Under the pieces are notes generated by a model. The model saw only the letters and a list, made by a program, of their open reading frames with translations. It was not told the DNA's origin and did not search any database. 64,000 bases of DNA from Wyeomyia smithii (taxonomy: Eukaryota > Arthropoda > Insecta > Diptera > Culicidae): positions 234,423,271 through 234,487,270 of the forward strand of contig NC_073696.1 in NCBI RefSeq assembly GCF_029784165.1, in the 5' to 3' direction. Positions 23,291 through 35,839 of the stretch are shown piece after piece (within the stretch, counting starts at the first letter, position 1; each line of letters begins with the position of its first letter). A program made the position numbers and the translations under genes.

Positions 23291-26200
23291 TAACACAGAA
23301 ATCAAAAACAATGACAGGAATTGTATACTAACAAAACTTTTATGTGTAGCGAGAAACCATCATGCCCATGTAATACGCAACAAACCATTTTTGGATTTAG
23401 TTACAGCAGCCTCGAGGTGCAGAAGATATAAAAACATTTTCATAGGGCGAATGTTGCCTGTTGACATCTTATTACTGACCTGTACCGTTCTGTTATGGTA
23501 TAAAAGGGTTTCGTAGTGAAAATGTTTGCAGTTGGCAACGCACAGCTGAGAGGTAGAAAGTAGAAATGCGCCTTCGCAATGCGAAAGTTAGGAACAGTTG
23601 AAACTATAAATTTTGTATTATTCTCATTGCCAAAACAATTTTTTATCTTATTTTTGATTCTACGTCCAGCCTGTGTTTGTGATCTAAAGTTTAACTACTT
23701 CTACTGTTTCTAATCAATTTCTGAGGAAAGTTGCCTATAATATCAACATCAATATATCTTCCCAACGTAATTCGATTGGACACCGTTTCGAAGCCATTGT
23801 TATACTCATCTCAACACACACATTTATCATATTTATCTTAAATGCAAACTAACGGTGTCATAAATCTGGGATTTCATCTTCCATCGAATAGTCTTAAATT
23901 TATTGGAGAACGGGTACACCCAGGCTCTTCATTGATGTATGCAGGTATTAACTCAATACAAATGAATAGCACCTAAACGGAAAGTTGTGCCTTCATTTCA
24001 ATACAATTTTCTTTCTTCTGAAGAAGTCACACTTCAACGGATGGCAAATCGGCGGCAGCTTCTTAGTGCTTCCGATTCACGCACATTCCCACAGTGCTTC
24101 GAGTCGTTTCACGATTATGATCGAGCTTAGGCGGCGGAGGCGGTTCGGAACTTTCCCAATCAATCACAGATTTTACAAGGCACTTACTGAAACCGATGGC
24201 CTAAACGGAAAGAAGTCTGCCTCGGTCCGGCGAGGCGAGGCAACTTGATGATTGTCGGTTGCTCCCCGAAATGCGCAAGGGTGCAAAGACACGATGACGA
24301 CGGGATGTAGGCCGCCAAATTAAAAACACATTACGGTTTAATATATGTACCTACCAACTCCATCGCCGTCTTTACATTTACGCTACCAGTAACACCAGCA
24401 CGCGCACCGCGAATTCAATCGCAAGCTAAATCTAGCCTCATCCATATGTGTGCAGTTTCGCGAAATGTTATGTATGCGTCACGCTATTTATTATAGTAAA
24501 AGTTCGAGTTTTTAAATTAAACATTTATGTGCGATTTGTATGAAGACGAACCATTGAGTTTTTTTTTATTATTTTTATTTCTCGCTTTCGCTCAACACTT
24601 TCATCCCACTGACTAATGTCGGTTTCTTTCTGCTCAGAGCTGTCTAAACGCATTCGAGCAGTCGTAGCTTAGAGATGCATTTCACTTCGCCGGGTATTAT
24701 TAAATCCATCTTTCGCCATTCATTCCACACATGAAGTGGTTTATGAGTTCCGTCGGTGGATTTTATGACAAACAGCTTCGTGTTTACATCGTCTACTATT
24801 GCGAATCACTACCATCTCATTTTTTTCACGATTACTTTGCTAGTTACAGTTTGTTAAGTACCAGGTTGAGCAAACCAACATCTGCCTGCTGAAGCGCAAA
24901 CTCATCGACCTAGAGTCAAAGTCAATTACCTTAGATTTCATCGTTCTAGGTATTATTTGTACCTATGTTCTTAGAAGCTGCATTGCGAGTGACAATGTGG
25001 GAAAAAAAACTTTCCGCTTCAGAGCAGACCCAGTGCCAACCGCGTTGCTATGCTCGATTGCACATACCGTAAAGAGAAGTTTACGCCATTGTTTCAGGCG
25101 GCGTTCAGTTCCCCCCGTGTCTAACTTCTTTGAACAATCGACTCAGTGGATCTTACGACGAAACGCAATCAAAAATATCAAATCTCAAATGTCATTCTCG
25201 ATTACAGGGAATGTCACCTTCCTTGTTTTGTTGCGAAGCGGTCATGAAATTGTTGCAAGCAATCCCAACGGGTTGCAGTGAGATTATTTTCTATACTAGG
25301 AGGAAGGAAAAGCGCCACGTGGTCGCTTACCAAGTCCAGTCCGGTAGCACGACAGCGGTTGGTTAAACTTACAGTTTAACGGTGGTGCTGGCGAACGCGG
25401 GTTCCTGCGAAAGACATGAAACAGAGGAAAATAGTCAAAATAAACCTCAGCTGACGGTCCACAACATCGGAGGAATCGAGAGCGGGACCGTTCCATTCAC
25501 CACCCATCGTTGCCGTGTCGTTTCGGCTAAGCCTAGAGAGACGAAACTCTCTGACTGGAGTAACTGACTAGTTTTTTGGAAGGCATTCGCATAGGTTCTC
25601 CGCGGTCGACTGTGTCGGCTTTTGTTGCGCTCTTTTCATGCCGTGAACGAATTTTGCTACGATGAGTTCCTTTCCGTGAGAGTTCGAGAAATCGTTCGCT
25701 GGATGATACACTGTGAAACTAAAGTGGTCGGTTTGTGACTCAACGATAGTTGTAAATATTATCACAGTGGGAAATGGAAGAAAATATTGTCGTGCTGGAA
25801 TGTTGCATTTTGTGTATTTTTGATGAATAGTATCAATCTAATGAGTAGACATATCTAGATATGTCAAGTGGCTCAACTAGTGTAACTTTTTTGAACATTA
25901 TTGTTTTTTAAAATTACTACTATTAAGGTATTACGCAGGATTCATTTATTCGTCTGCGAAAATATTTTAGGTAACGATATAGGAAAATACCAAATTTAAG
26001 TAATTGTTCAAATACGTCAAATACTACTCTCAAATTTTAGTCTTCGTGTTGAAAGTTTTCACTACAGAGTCGAGTAAAAGCAATCAAAACATTATTAATG
26101 AAAGAAGTCCAAATTTCGGTTTGATCCATTCTGTTCAATAATTGGCAATAACCCTTTTTATGCCGGTTAAAAGAAGGTATTTTGTTGATTTATATAAAGA

Positions 26201-26301
26201 AATATTGTAAAAAAATGTACACGATTGTTTCAATATACGCGTACTATTTAAGATGCCCGAATTAAACTAAGATATAGGGTAAGGGCCCCTTAAATCGCCC
26301 T
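23291..26301. other. Unique stretch, no gene recognised
   Basis: The part at 24000-25780 is GC-richer and non-repetitive, with overlapping chance frames on both strands. An 18-bp perfect palindrome, gacatatctagatatgtc, sits at 25848-25865. The AT-rich remainder holds nothing I can name. Confidence 0.3.
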
Positions 26302-26514
26302 GACCCCATAATTCGCCCACCCACTAATCAACAAATTGTTTACGGGGTTTGTCATTGAATTATGCCAAATAATAATTTATTTTCAATCTCAGCTGGTTCT
26401 TTTTTATGTTTAAACACGGTTCTAAGAGTTGACACTATATTGCAAACAATAAATAAAAAATAGCTGGGCGAATTATGGGTAGGTACTTGGATGAAGTGGG
26501 CGAATTATGGGGTC
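26302..26514. mobile_element. Small element with 18-bp perfect inverted repeats
   Basis: gaccccataattcgccca (26302-26319) and tgggcgaattatggggtc (26497-26514) are exact reverse complements, with a third partial copy (gggcgaattatggg) at about 26465-26479. True ends may lie slightly further out (gggccccttaaatcgccc at 26283-26300). It is non-coding and probably a MITE remnant. Confidence 0.55.
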
Positions 26515-26872
26515 GTGGCAGGCATGGAAATTTTCACTCACTAGCAATATTCCAGGCAAATGCTTTCTTTGATTCATCATGTATCGTCCAACTATTTTCA
26601 CTCGTGTACAAGTTTTCTATAGAAACGCTGCTAATTGTTTTTCGCTTCTAAGTGTTCTAAATAATATAGAAGGAGACTAAACGATTCAAACACGATAGTA
26701 TTTATTGTATCCAAGTTCACTTGCATTCAACACTATCGCGAGAATCTTTGAGAGATTATCACCAGTAATACAACATTATGAATCCAAATGAACGTTGGAT
26801 TGCGTTCAAATGTTTGCCCACCGGAGCAAGTAGGTATCATAAATGCTTACGAAAATAGAAGCATGGTTCATT

Positions 26873-27130
26873 AGGGGCCGTTCAATAATTACGTAAGCAT
26901 ATTTTTCAACTTTTTCTACACCTCCTCCCCCCCTTGTAAGACTTCGTAAGATTTTTTGACACCCCCTCCCCCCTAGTGAGATCTTACTATATATACTAAT
27001 TTTCTTTTTATGAATTTGACCGTCCATACCTTCATCAACATGGTTTTTTGAATAGCTCCATTAACAATGTTTTTCTTACGTAAGATAATCAATTCACCCC
27101 TCTCCGTCCCCTGTAAGATAGCGTAAGAAA
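26873..27130. mobile_element. Partial ggggccgttcaataatt MITE
   Basis: It begins ggggccgttcaataattacg, then two C-rich tracts separated by gtaagacttcgtaagattt, and a third C-rich tract near 27097-27113 followed by gtaagatagcgtaag. This left end is typical of short mosquito inverted-repeat elements. I could not find the matching right end, so the copy is probably truncated. Confidence 0.5.
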
Positions 27131-28387
27131 TTTTTTTGGGATTTTTGCACAATGACCTTGAATCAACCATTTCAAAAAATTTGAGCCAAATCTGAGAAGG
27201 TCGCGTACACGTGGTGTGCACACTTGAGATGTAATGACCCATATGTAGGTATTCAAAATCGGTCAAATAGGTAATTGCTGCATAAATTTTCTAGCCAAAT
27301 TTTCGTTCAAAGATGAGCAAATCCACAAAAAACGAGCCAATCAACCATTAAAAAGTTGAAAACAAAATATTTCATTTAACAAATTTCCACCTTTTTTTTC
27401 ATGTCTCCTAGTTCAGTAAACTATTTTTGGTTTACTTATAATATGTAGCTTTTGTAAAAAAATTGGATTCATGAGAAGTGAGTATTTTAAGTTATTTAAT
27501 TCAATCAATTATATATTTGTGTTTTTTCTGAAAAAAAAAAATTCTTTTCTCTCCCTGTGTATATATTTTTTTTTGAAAGAACAAAATTGCAGTTTACAAC
27601 TTTGTTGAAGACAGTATACGTTTTGGCTTTAATTTTTTTTATTGGAAATGTTACTTTTTGGTATCTCATTACAATGTTTAGCTAATGTTATGTAGTTTTT
27701 ATAAAAAAAAACTAAATGTTAACAAAAAGGTTTTTTTAGATAATTAGTTTTAAATTTTTTTTATCTTCGTTTCCCAAAAAAAACTTTTTTAGAGTATATT
27801 TTTTTTCCAGAAAGTTAAAAAATTATTAACTGCAGCTTTCCCGAGCACGTTCCACCAATCGAACAAACGGTTTTAGCTCTAAAAATATATATAATCATCA
27901 ATTTTTTTTTATATACCAATTTATTACATAGCTTCTCAAAAATAAGTCGTGATGCAAAATAATAACCAATGGCCCAAAATGGCATCGGCACATAGAAACA
28001 TATACGCAAAGTTTCTCCCACACCAAAAATAACAATTGAAAAAAAAAACGGGACATTTTTGTGGAATTGCTCAAATTATGTATGAGACACGACAGTATGG
28101 TTAACGTAGGATTACGACAGCCTATCAATAATCGAATTATAAGCATTTGAAATACGACAATCTTCGTGACGTTCTCGATGTTTTCGATAGTTGAATTTAC
28201 TCCCCACAAGATGAAATTCTACGTCAAAAGTATTCAGAGTTAGGATTTTCAGCACCTATTTTATAGTGCACTCAATTTATTTTATCGATTACTAAAGATT
28301 ATATTTGAAGATAAGATACACAAACATCTGGTCGTTAGGATAAAAATGGAGATTGTGAGGAAGGAGGTGTCACAGTTGTTGATGTCG
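27131..28387. other. AT-rich stretch with poly-T runs
   Basis: Long A and T homopolymers alternate with phrases such as caactttgttgaagacagta (near 27598) that resemble caaattt...ctttgtcgaagacacca near 45510-45550. This suggests another old dispersed repeat. No gene is seen. Confidence 0.35.
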
Positions 28388-28745
28388 GAGACCGAGTTTA
28401 TCTCTGCATCTCTATGACTGCGACGGTAAGGTAGGGTTCGGTCACCGTGATAAAAGATGAATCGAACAATCTTCCGCGCGAAGTTAAATCATTACGAAGG
28501 CAAGCGAATGTGTATATTGCGTAGCCGTCAGAATAATAACGATATTTATCGACCGAACGAAATCTACTCCGATTTGCAACACACCCATATAAAAGCAACG
28601 GTGAACAATATCCGGCTAAACGGTCAGACCGAGACTAAGTTTATTTCTAAATCTCTACGACTGTGACGGGAAGAGCGGGTTTTGTTATCATGTCTCCATG
28701 GCAACTGACGAAATTAAATGATGTTGTGCGCGAATTAATTTATTG
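28380..28745. repeat. Diverged direct duplication, about 245 bp apart
   Basis: accgagtttatctctgcatc (28391 on) and a related gactaagtttatttctaaat segment (28631 on) are both followed by ctctaYgactgYgacgg and then a G-rich stretch. Further on gcgcgaagttaaatcatt matches gcgcgaattaatttattg. It is non-coding on both strands, apart from chance frames. Confidence 0.5.
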
Positions 28746-28972
28746 TTCATTACAAAACACGAACGAACGATTCAAACACCGCGACTCCCTACGAATGACG
28801 TGCGCAAAAATCATCTACCAACCGCAGCATCTATATATTTATATCAATTTCCATAAGCAATCCCGAATACCTTCGAGAAACAAGGCAATTGCAAATGCAC
28901 AGGACAAAAACACGATGTTTCGCACCGATAATCTCTCACCTGCCATATGGCTAAATTAAAATACCTACTGGC

Positions 28973-29320
28973 CAGGGATGCCACATGTACAGATTAATCT
29001 GTATTTTACAGATTTTTGGGCCAAGTAACGGTACAGAATCTGTATATACAGATATACAGATTTTCGTCGAAAAGTACAGATTTACAAATTTTTCGAAATT
29101 GACATTATTTTTATTAACACTCAAAATTTTATTTCATTAAATATTAAGAAAATTGAACATATTTTCAACCCCACATACGTTTTAAGCTAAAAATTTTATT
29201 TATGTACCATAAAAACTTGAAAAATACAAAGTTCTTTATGTTTAATCAATACAGATTTTTTTTATAAATGATGCTCAGATTTTTTAAAGGGAAAACACAG
29301 ATTTAAATGTGGCAACCCTG
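28973..29320. mobile_element. hAT-type MITE with perfect 8-bp target duplication
   Basis: cagggatgccacat (28973-28986) and atgtggcaaccctg (29307-29320) form 14-bp inverted ends with one mismatch. They are flanked by ctactggc at 28965-28972 and again at 29321-29328, a perfect 8-bp target-site duplication. An 8-bp duplication and CAGGG-type ends are diagnostic of the hAT superfamily. The 348-bp body has internal acagatt / aatctgt repeats and no coding frame, so it must have been moved by a transposase supplied elsewhere. Confidence 0.9.
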
Positions 29321-29328
29321 CTACTGGC

Positions 29329-30150
29329 TACAAAAATTGACAAAGTTAGCCAGACAAATATGCATATCGAACAAAACAGAGTTTCAAGTTTGTTTACAAA
29401 ACGCCAAAACGTTCGCAATCAAATTTCAGTTGATATGGTCTACTGTTAGGCCAACCAACAAGGTTTGAATATAATTAAATAAAATTTGTTTATGTGTAGC
29501 AAAATTTATCCAAATTCTAAGAAAATCACAAAACAACAGCATCTAATTGGAGAAAATGTCCGTAACCGTCCGGTCAGGACTTTCCATGGTAGGCGATCGG
29601 AACAATTTAGATTATTTTCATTTTCAATTTTCATGTCATATTTTCACCATCAATATCGCATTAAATCATGAACAAATTACGTTTATCGAAACAATCTATC
29701 TGTCTAGTTCACAGAGTAGCAATAATTTATAGCTAATCCGACGTGAATTCGTTCAAATATATTATTCTATCTAATCATAGAATTTGTATCATGGTCAGGA
29801 CAAAATATTTATCATAATCAAAACAGCTCTTTTATTTCAGATTGATTTGAATTCAAGTATATTAGGTAAACAATTTAATTGTCTTAAATTACTCTTAACA
29901 GTTCAAAACAAGCACTCTCAAGGAAAAACAATTTCCTAACAAATACTTTTCCATGGATTGTACCTACGTGACATCCATTATTTTATATCAAGCACAGCCA
30001 GAATAAAACGGTGAAGTCTCAGACGTAATCTGTTCCGATTATGATTCAATTCTGTTCTGATCGTGATCCAATTTTATCGCTATTTGCAATTGAGTTGGAT
30101 AATGTCTTTTATATCTATTTATGATCAACATACACCATGTATAACCTTCC
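29329..30150. other. AT-rich unique stretch
   Basis: No gene, RNA or repeat family is recognised. Two overlapping chance frames at 29486-29732 lack any domain. Confidence 0.3.
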
Positions 30151-30340
30151 AGTTGGTCTCGGGTACGATGCTGGCCTAACAAGCCAGTCGTAGGCTCGAG
30201 TCTCGGATCGGAAGAGACTGTAAGTGTCATTAAGATCTTTGCGCTAGCCCCGCAAATGTCCTGTACATTGTACAGTTGGCTGTGAAGTCTGTGTATAATA
30301 AACAGAAGGTCAAAAATTTGAATGTAGCATCAAGGCTTTG
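30151..30340 (+). mobile_element. tRNA-derived SINE, family 1 (forward copy)
   Basis: The head agttggtctcgggtacgatg holds an A-box-like tggtctcgggta, and ggctcgagtctc is B-box-like, about 35 bases apart as in a tRNA promoter. The body has gcgctagccccgcaa, gtcctgtaca and tgtgtataataaacagaagg. The 3' end is gaatgtagcatcaaggcttt. Two further copies at 43321-43500 and 58231-58430 share all of these. It would be transcribed by RNA polymerase III and mobilised by a LINE. A and B boxes are partly decayed. Confidence 0.85.
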
Positions 30341-31099
30341 CGTTTCGCTTTCATTTTTACACTACGTATACGTGTTTCTATAAACCATACGTATGGCAAA
30401 CATGCATAAGATAACTTACTTATTTTTGGTTGTTGTCAGGTTACCGTATCTTATTGAATACTAATTCAAAACAAATGCTCAAAGATCGACACATGCCAAA
30501 ATGAGTTATAACAATATGTTGTTGGATTTTTATATTACTTTTTATTGAAATAGCACAAAGACTTTCTTAGCTACTAACATTGACAATTTTACAAATCTTT
30601 GAACAAGCGAATGTATCCCTGCGAACACGCAAAATTGTCTCCATTCCAAACCCGGCAATGTTTGCAAAACAGCTGATCAAACATTCACCTGGCGCAGCAG
30701 GTTTTGGATACAAAACATTACCAGCTGAGAGGAACTCACGCTCACTTCTTGCGGGTTCCCTTCTCGTCACTCATTCTATCTGTATCGGAATTTCCCTCGT
30801 CAATCGGATAACGTCGTCATCAGCACCGCGAGTGAGATAGAGAGCAAGAGAATACAAACCAAACGAATTTTCCTCGCTAGGAGCCCGTTTTATGCTGGCC
30901 CACTCTCTCTCTGTTTTTCTGTCGTCCCCCTTCAACGGATGCAGCCACCTTCTATGTTGTCGCGTGCTACGAAGTGAGTGGTACCGGTCGCACGCTTTGG
31001 TGGAGCATAGCTAAGCGATGAAAAACGACGGTGAGCTGCTGCTGCTGGTGAGCACTTTTGACGGGGGTCTCTTTTCTTTCGGCTGGTGGAATCCCCCCG
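30341..31099. other. Upstream part of a GC-rich unique block
   Basis: From about 30560 the sequence is non-repetitive and GC-richer, with a CT run near 30900-30912. It precedes the TATA-like signal at 31100. No coding exon is supported. The minus frame 30932-31417 has no recognisable domain. Confidence 0.3.
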
Positions 31100-31140
31100 T
31101 ATAAAATGCCCCCGGCACATAAGCCGTGGTTTAGTCCGAT
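31100..31140 (+). promoter_or_regulatory. Candidate TATA core promoter
   Basis: tataaaa at 31100-31106, flanked by GC-rich sequence, is followed 33 bases later by ttagtcc around 31131-31137. That sequence is close to the arthropod initiator TCAGTY. The spacing is normal for TATA to start site. It would launch a + strand transcript into 31133-31900. No downstream donor could be fixed, so this remains a prediction from motif and spacing. Confidence 0.3.
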
Positions 31141-32699
31141 TTCCAGCTTTGCCCAGTGCACATTCCCGTGGAGTCTTTCCGGTTTCGACTTCTTCAGAGT
31201 GTCGACAACCTAAAATTCGTGTGGAAAAGCAGTGTATGTGGTAATTCGTACCGGAGTTTTGTTTTTCGGTGCATCTTTTATTTTTCGGGGCGTAGCAACA
31301 AGCGGAGCATTTTCTTCGTTCGGTTAGTTTTTCCGTTGGTTTCTCTCGTGATGTGCATGTGCCAGAGATTGGATGCAATTTTCTAGCCGCCAGACATAGA
31401 AGAAACGGACGGTGCAATGGACTGCTGATTGTGCGCGAGTGCCGTTCTCAGTTGGTACCGTTTTGCCCGGATACACGGGGTTACATTTCCCCGGCAGAAG
31501 AAGAAAACTAACTATGGCGGTAGCGACGGCAGCCAGCCGGTTGATGTGAACGCGAAAGATGGTTTATTTTGGAGTGCACACGAACGAGAAACTAACAAAC
31601 CGAAACGATTTAAAGTGAAAACTAGTGTATTTTTGTCCGTCCAGATACGGGACCATATCTTTCATCGACGTCTGCGGTAGCGGTGTTGAAAAACAGAGCA
31701 AGACTGACAATAATGTTTCGGGTTTCGGGAAGTGGGGTTGTGAAGCAAAAATAAGAGATTTCCAGGAACTCTGCAATGGATGCGAAGTGCAAGAACCTTA
31801 GCGGTGAACTGACACGGTCGTGAAGATATTGTTGTGATGCTGTTGAACTTGTTTCTGAAGAGTTTACTCTTATCAGGTTGGAGGGAGTGTTTCACTTGGT
31901 CACCCAAAACAATTTACTGACAGGTTAACTTCAACGTATCTAATTAGGGCTTATCTTTTACCAAATCTAGTTTTGAAAATAGATTTTATATCGAAACTGC
32001 TGGAATGGTATATACAAGGTGCTAATCCCTGGGATTAATTATCACGCCGCTTACGGCTTCGATAAACATAAGAAAATTAGTGTTATCTACATGCGACGTT
32101 ATCGAGTTTTATTTGTTTATTGAAACGAGTTTTTAGTTCGTAATATTCCTGGCATTGGCTAATATTGTTGTTTAAAGAAATAAACATCAAACTGTTTTGT
32201 TTTACCATCATTCTAAATTATCTTAAATACGGAGTTTTTTCTCCCGTTAGGACTTTTAATCACTAGCCATGCACTTTCACGTTAGTGGAATCTGAAACTG
32301 AAAGCAAATTCAGCAAACATGCAGTTTCTTGCAAACTGTTCGTAGCACCAGTAATTATACCACAGCAATTGCTCAGAATGATGGAGAATGGCTTGAACAT
32401 GAGAGTTCAGAAATTAATAATCGAAGAGTTTTTCTATTTGAAAATATATGTTGAAATAGCATGGATTTCTTGGCATTATGCCATCTGTTTAGACAGACGT
32501 ATCTGAGTGAAGCATAAGTGAGTAAAACTTCTATGTTGGTTGATTCCAAATAGAATAAAATACATAAAGCAGATAAATGTCGAAAAAATCAATTTCATCC
32601 TAACGAAAAACGTCTCAAGTTATTTTTTATGTTCAATGCTATATTGAACCATTTGAAACAGTGTTTCATTAGCTGGTTTTGCATTTTAATAAATAGAAC
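31141..32699. other. Possible untranslated exon, then AT-rich DNA
   Basis: The part at 31140-31900 is non-repetitive and GC-richer, as expected for a long 5' untranslated exon, but no good GTRAGT donor or long ATG frame is present. The part at 31900-32700 is AT-rich with nothing recognised. Confidence 0.3.
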
Positions 32700-33881
32700 T
32701 GCCTATAATCGCATATTAGTCCCATCTAGAAAATCATCGAGTTGAGAAAACAGCGCTAGAAGATATTTTTCTTGTTTTGGTATTTCAGCTGTTTGGGGTG
32801 GGTTATTCTTATTTTTTCGACATGATGTTATGAAATAGACCTTAATCATAACTTCTTAATTGAAGAATTTGCTTTTTCGTGGAAGATACAATAAAAAACA
32901 AGGAAGAGACTGATATGAGATTATTTAGGCCGTCGAGTAGCAAAATAATCGCATACCAGTCTCACTTTCAACCGCTCGGTGTAGGAATAGTCATATTTTT
33001 CTCAAGTATTTTGAATGGGCAGACGTTCATGGCCGCAGAAAACTTTCAAATATGCTGCATGGAGAATGGCGGAGACGTCCATCCATTACTTACCCCGACT
33101 TTAAGGTCGTCGTTGAAAAAGCAAATAATCAAATATAATGTTAAAGTCTTGGATAAGCAACTGAATAATTTCTGTCTTCTGTGTTTCGTAATACGTGCTG
33201 AATAAAATTATTCCGGATTAGCCCGTGCATTTAGCATATTGGAAAAGTGGTATTGAGAAAGGAAAGTTTCCAATTCCATCACAACAGTGACTTGACGGAA
33301 GACGACGGCGATGAAAAGAGGTACAAGCTGTTTTTAGCTAAGCAACTGAAAGAGTTTCCTTCTAAGTTTTGACAATTTCAACTTGAATGATCATTTGAAG
33401 TGCGCAGATCATCCTTAGGAAATAAAGTCCTTACAGAAAGCAGCATTGCTGCTCTGATTGACGAAACCAATAACCTTTCGAGAACGAACCCTCTGAAAAA
33501 GCTGCAGTTTCAGTGTCTATTTAAAATTAACTTTTGTATGGAATTTATTTGAAACAACCTTGCATTAAGTGATTATTTGATGATTTTTAACAGCAAAAAG
33601 CTTATATTAGCACCAAATATAGCACCAAATATAGCACCAAATATTTGTAATATGGATTGAAGAAAAAAATATGGCCATACTCAGGAAAAACATCTGGTGG
33701 GACTGATATGCGGTTATTTTTAAGATGGGACAATTTTTCCTCACATTTTTTTCTGACTTTTTCCAGATAAAACATACTTTTTTGTTTCCTTAATCGATAG
33801 TTAAGTAAGAAATAGATGGATTCTGATATTTAACTCAAAAACGATGAAAATCCATATGGGACTAGTATGCGATTATAGGCA
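32700..33881. mobile_element. Inverted-ended element with reiterated tatgcgattat motif
   Basis: tgcctataatcgcatattag (32700 on) and ctagtatgcgattataggca (to 33881) are inverted ends of 26 bp with one mismatch. The motif (g/a)gactRRtatgcg(a/g)ttat recurs inside: forward at 32906-32926, reverse at 32943-32963, forward at 33699-33717. The body of about 1.2 kb has one chance frame (32879-33205) with no transposase signature. Internal copies of the terminal motif could be transposase-binding sites, but that is inference. Confidence 0.65.
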
Positions 33882-33949
33882 GAGAACTTCTACTGGAATG
33901 CGTGTAAAATATTTGTCTGTTGCTTATTATTCGTTAGATGATGATGATG

Positions 33950-34720
33950 TTCATAGAATCCGAGAATCCCGCGTCCTTAGAATTCAATAAGTGTAGTATA
34001 ATGTTTCTAGGGTTAAATTATGGGTCATAAGTCATACAAACCAAAATCTAGGAACTCACAAATTTGAGAATCGTAAAGTTTTGTTGTGCAACAAACTATG
34101 AATCTAACAACCCGCGAATTTGAAAATCCAAAAATCCATAAATTAAAGAATTCAGGAATCCAAAAATCTCAAAGAATCCCAGAAATCAAAAACCCAGGGA
34201 TCCGAGTATCTTTTATCCGAGAATCTAAACATTAAAATTGACTCCATTAGAATTAGAGATTGAAAAACATACATGAATTCAAGAAAGCCTTGAACAACCT
34301 CGAAAAAATCGGATTTGAAGAATACAAGATAATCACAAAAACCAAGAATCTAAAAGTTCATAGCTCTAAGAACCAATAAATCTAAATACTCCAGAATTCA
34401 AGGCTTCTGTAGTTCTGGTATCAAAAATCTATTGAAAATCGATGAAATGGAAAACTGAAGAATTCAATTATTGGAACAATACTAGAATCACTGAATCAAA
34501 AATTTTCAAAACAAAAGAATACAGGGATTTAGATGCTCAATATCTAAGATTTCAATAAAAGGATTTGTGAGAACTATGAATTAAAGTATCAAAGATTAAA
34601 AATTTTTAATCCGAGTATTTGAAAATCTAATTCCAATTCCAAAATTCAATAATCCAATCCAGAGATTTATGGATCTGGAATATGGTAGAATTATTATTTT
34701 AAATAAAATAAATTTAAATA
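33950..34720. repeat. Degenerate aagaatc / aaaatcc simple repeat
   Basis: Words such as gagaatc, aaaatcc, gaatccaa, aatctaa and aagaatc recur every 10-20 bases throughout. The pattern is that of a decayed minisatellite with a unit near 10-12 bp. No coding frame is seen. Confidence 0.6.
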
Positions 34721-35572
34721 AAGATATCTATTCACGTCGTTGTGCATTTGACATCTAATATTGGGACTATAGAGAAACTCTAGCTGCAGGCATACATGTA
34801 TAACCAAATCTCAAATTTTTTAGTCTTTTTTTAGTCAAATATGTGATTTTCTAAGTGAAATATTGTAGTAAAGTGATTGTTATTATAATTGATAACTCGT
34901 GGTTGCAGCATCGGCATCTTTACTGGTGATATTTCGAAATTCGTACGCATAAAATAATTAACTAATTTTGCAAAATCTTAAAAAGATTTGTTTGCACATC
35001 AATTGAAATTATAATTTCAAAAGCTCAAAATAAGAAAAAGGCAGTCGAGTAAGTAGATACATATCTTAGAAGCATCAACATTTGATTACTTACTATACCT
35101 AACATTAGCAATAATTTGTTTTCTTTTTGATATAATTATCAAAGAGTACTTTTGTGTCGGAAAATTATAACAATAATTATGATGGTCAATGATCACTGTT
35201 GTAATTGATGACTACGCGCAAGAGTAGTGATTTGTATGGCTTCAAAGTTTGAACGATTTTTCAGTGGCATCCTTTTTCAAATTTTGTATGTGCCATCCTA
35301 CCTAAAACTTTAAAAGGGCGTAACTCATAAAACAGTCCAACGATTTTCAAATTTTGTTGAGAAGTGTAAGATTACAAATAAACTGGCTGTAATTGATGGC
35401 GTATTTTTTTCCTAAAATAACGGTGTTTGGAACACCGTGACAACTTTTTTCTCGAAAAAAATTCTTCCCGAGAAATGAAAAATTAATGAGAGGATCCTTT
35501 GTCATTGTTTTTCAAACTTTTGTTTTAAAAAAGATTTTGAAATGAATTTATTTTTAGTTGCAGCGAACGAAT
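34721..35572. other. AT-rich stretch, no gene seen
   Basis: A small palindrome ggtgtttggaacacc occurs near 35420-35435. The phrase gggcgtaactcataaaac near 35324 resembles dispersed insect repeat language. Nothing more can be supported. Confidence 0.3.
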
Positions 35573-35790
35573 ATGAAAATTTTCAGCTTGGCCGAAAAAG
35601 TTGCGACTTCGTATACACGTGTTCTTTTTCGAACATTTCAATCTAAAATTATCCTATACCAATGTAGGAGCTATACTTGGAAAACACAGTTTGTTGATGT
35701 AAAATCTTTGTTCTCTTTTGGTAACGTATGAGATATTAAGCAGTGGTCCTAGTTCATTACCTTGTGGTACCGCAATATAGTTTTTCTTAG
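35573..35790 (-). pseudogene. RT relic, first of two tandem copies
   Basis: On the minus strand the sequence around 35738-35785 reads VPQG..LGPLL-like residues, the conserved RT motif. It is partly decayed here (cctagttcattaccttgtgg on the plus strand). The same 210-bp segment recurs 480 bp downstream. No catalytic aspartates are visible. It is a fossil fragment of a non-LTR element. Confidence 0.55.
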
Positions 35791-35839
35791 AAAAAATTGG
35801 AGATGTTTTTTTCAATTGTATCAGTATGCATATTAGATT

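Noticed and set aside
23497..23510. TATA-like tataaaagg as a promoter
   Set aside because: No initiator at proper spacing and no exon-like sequence follows.
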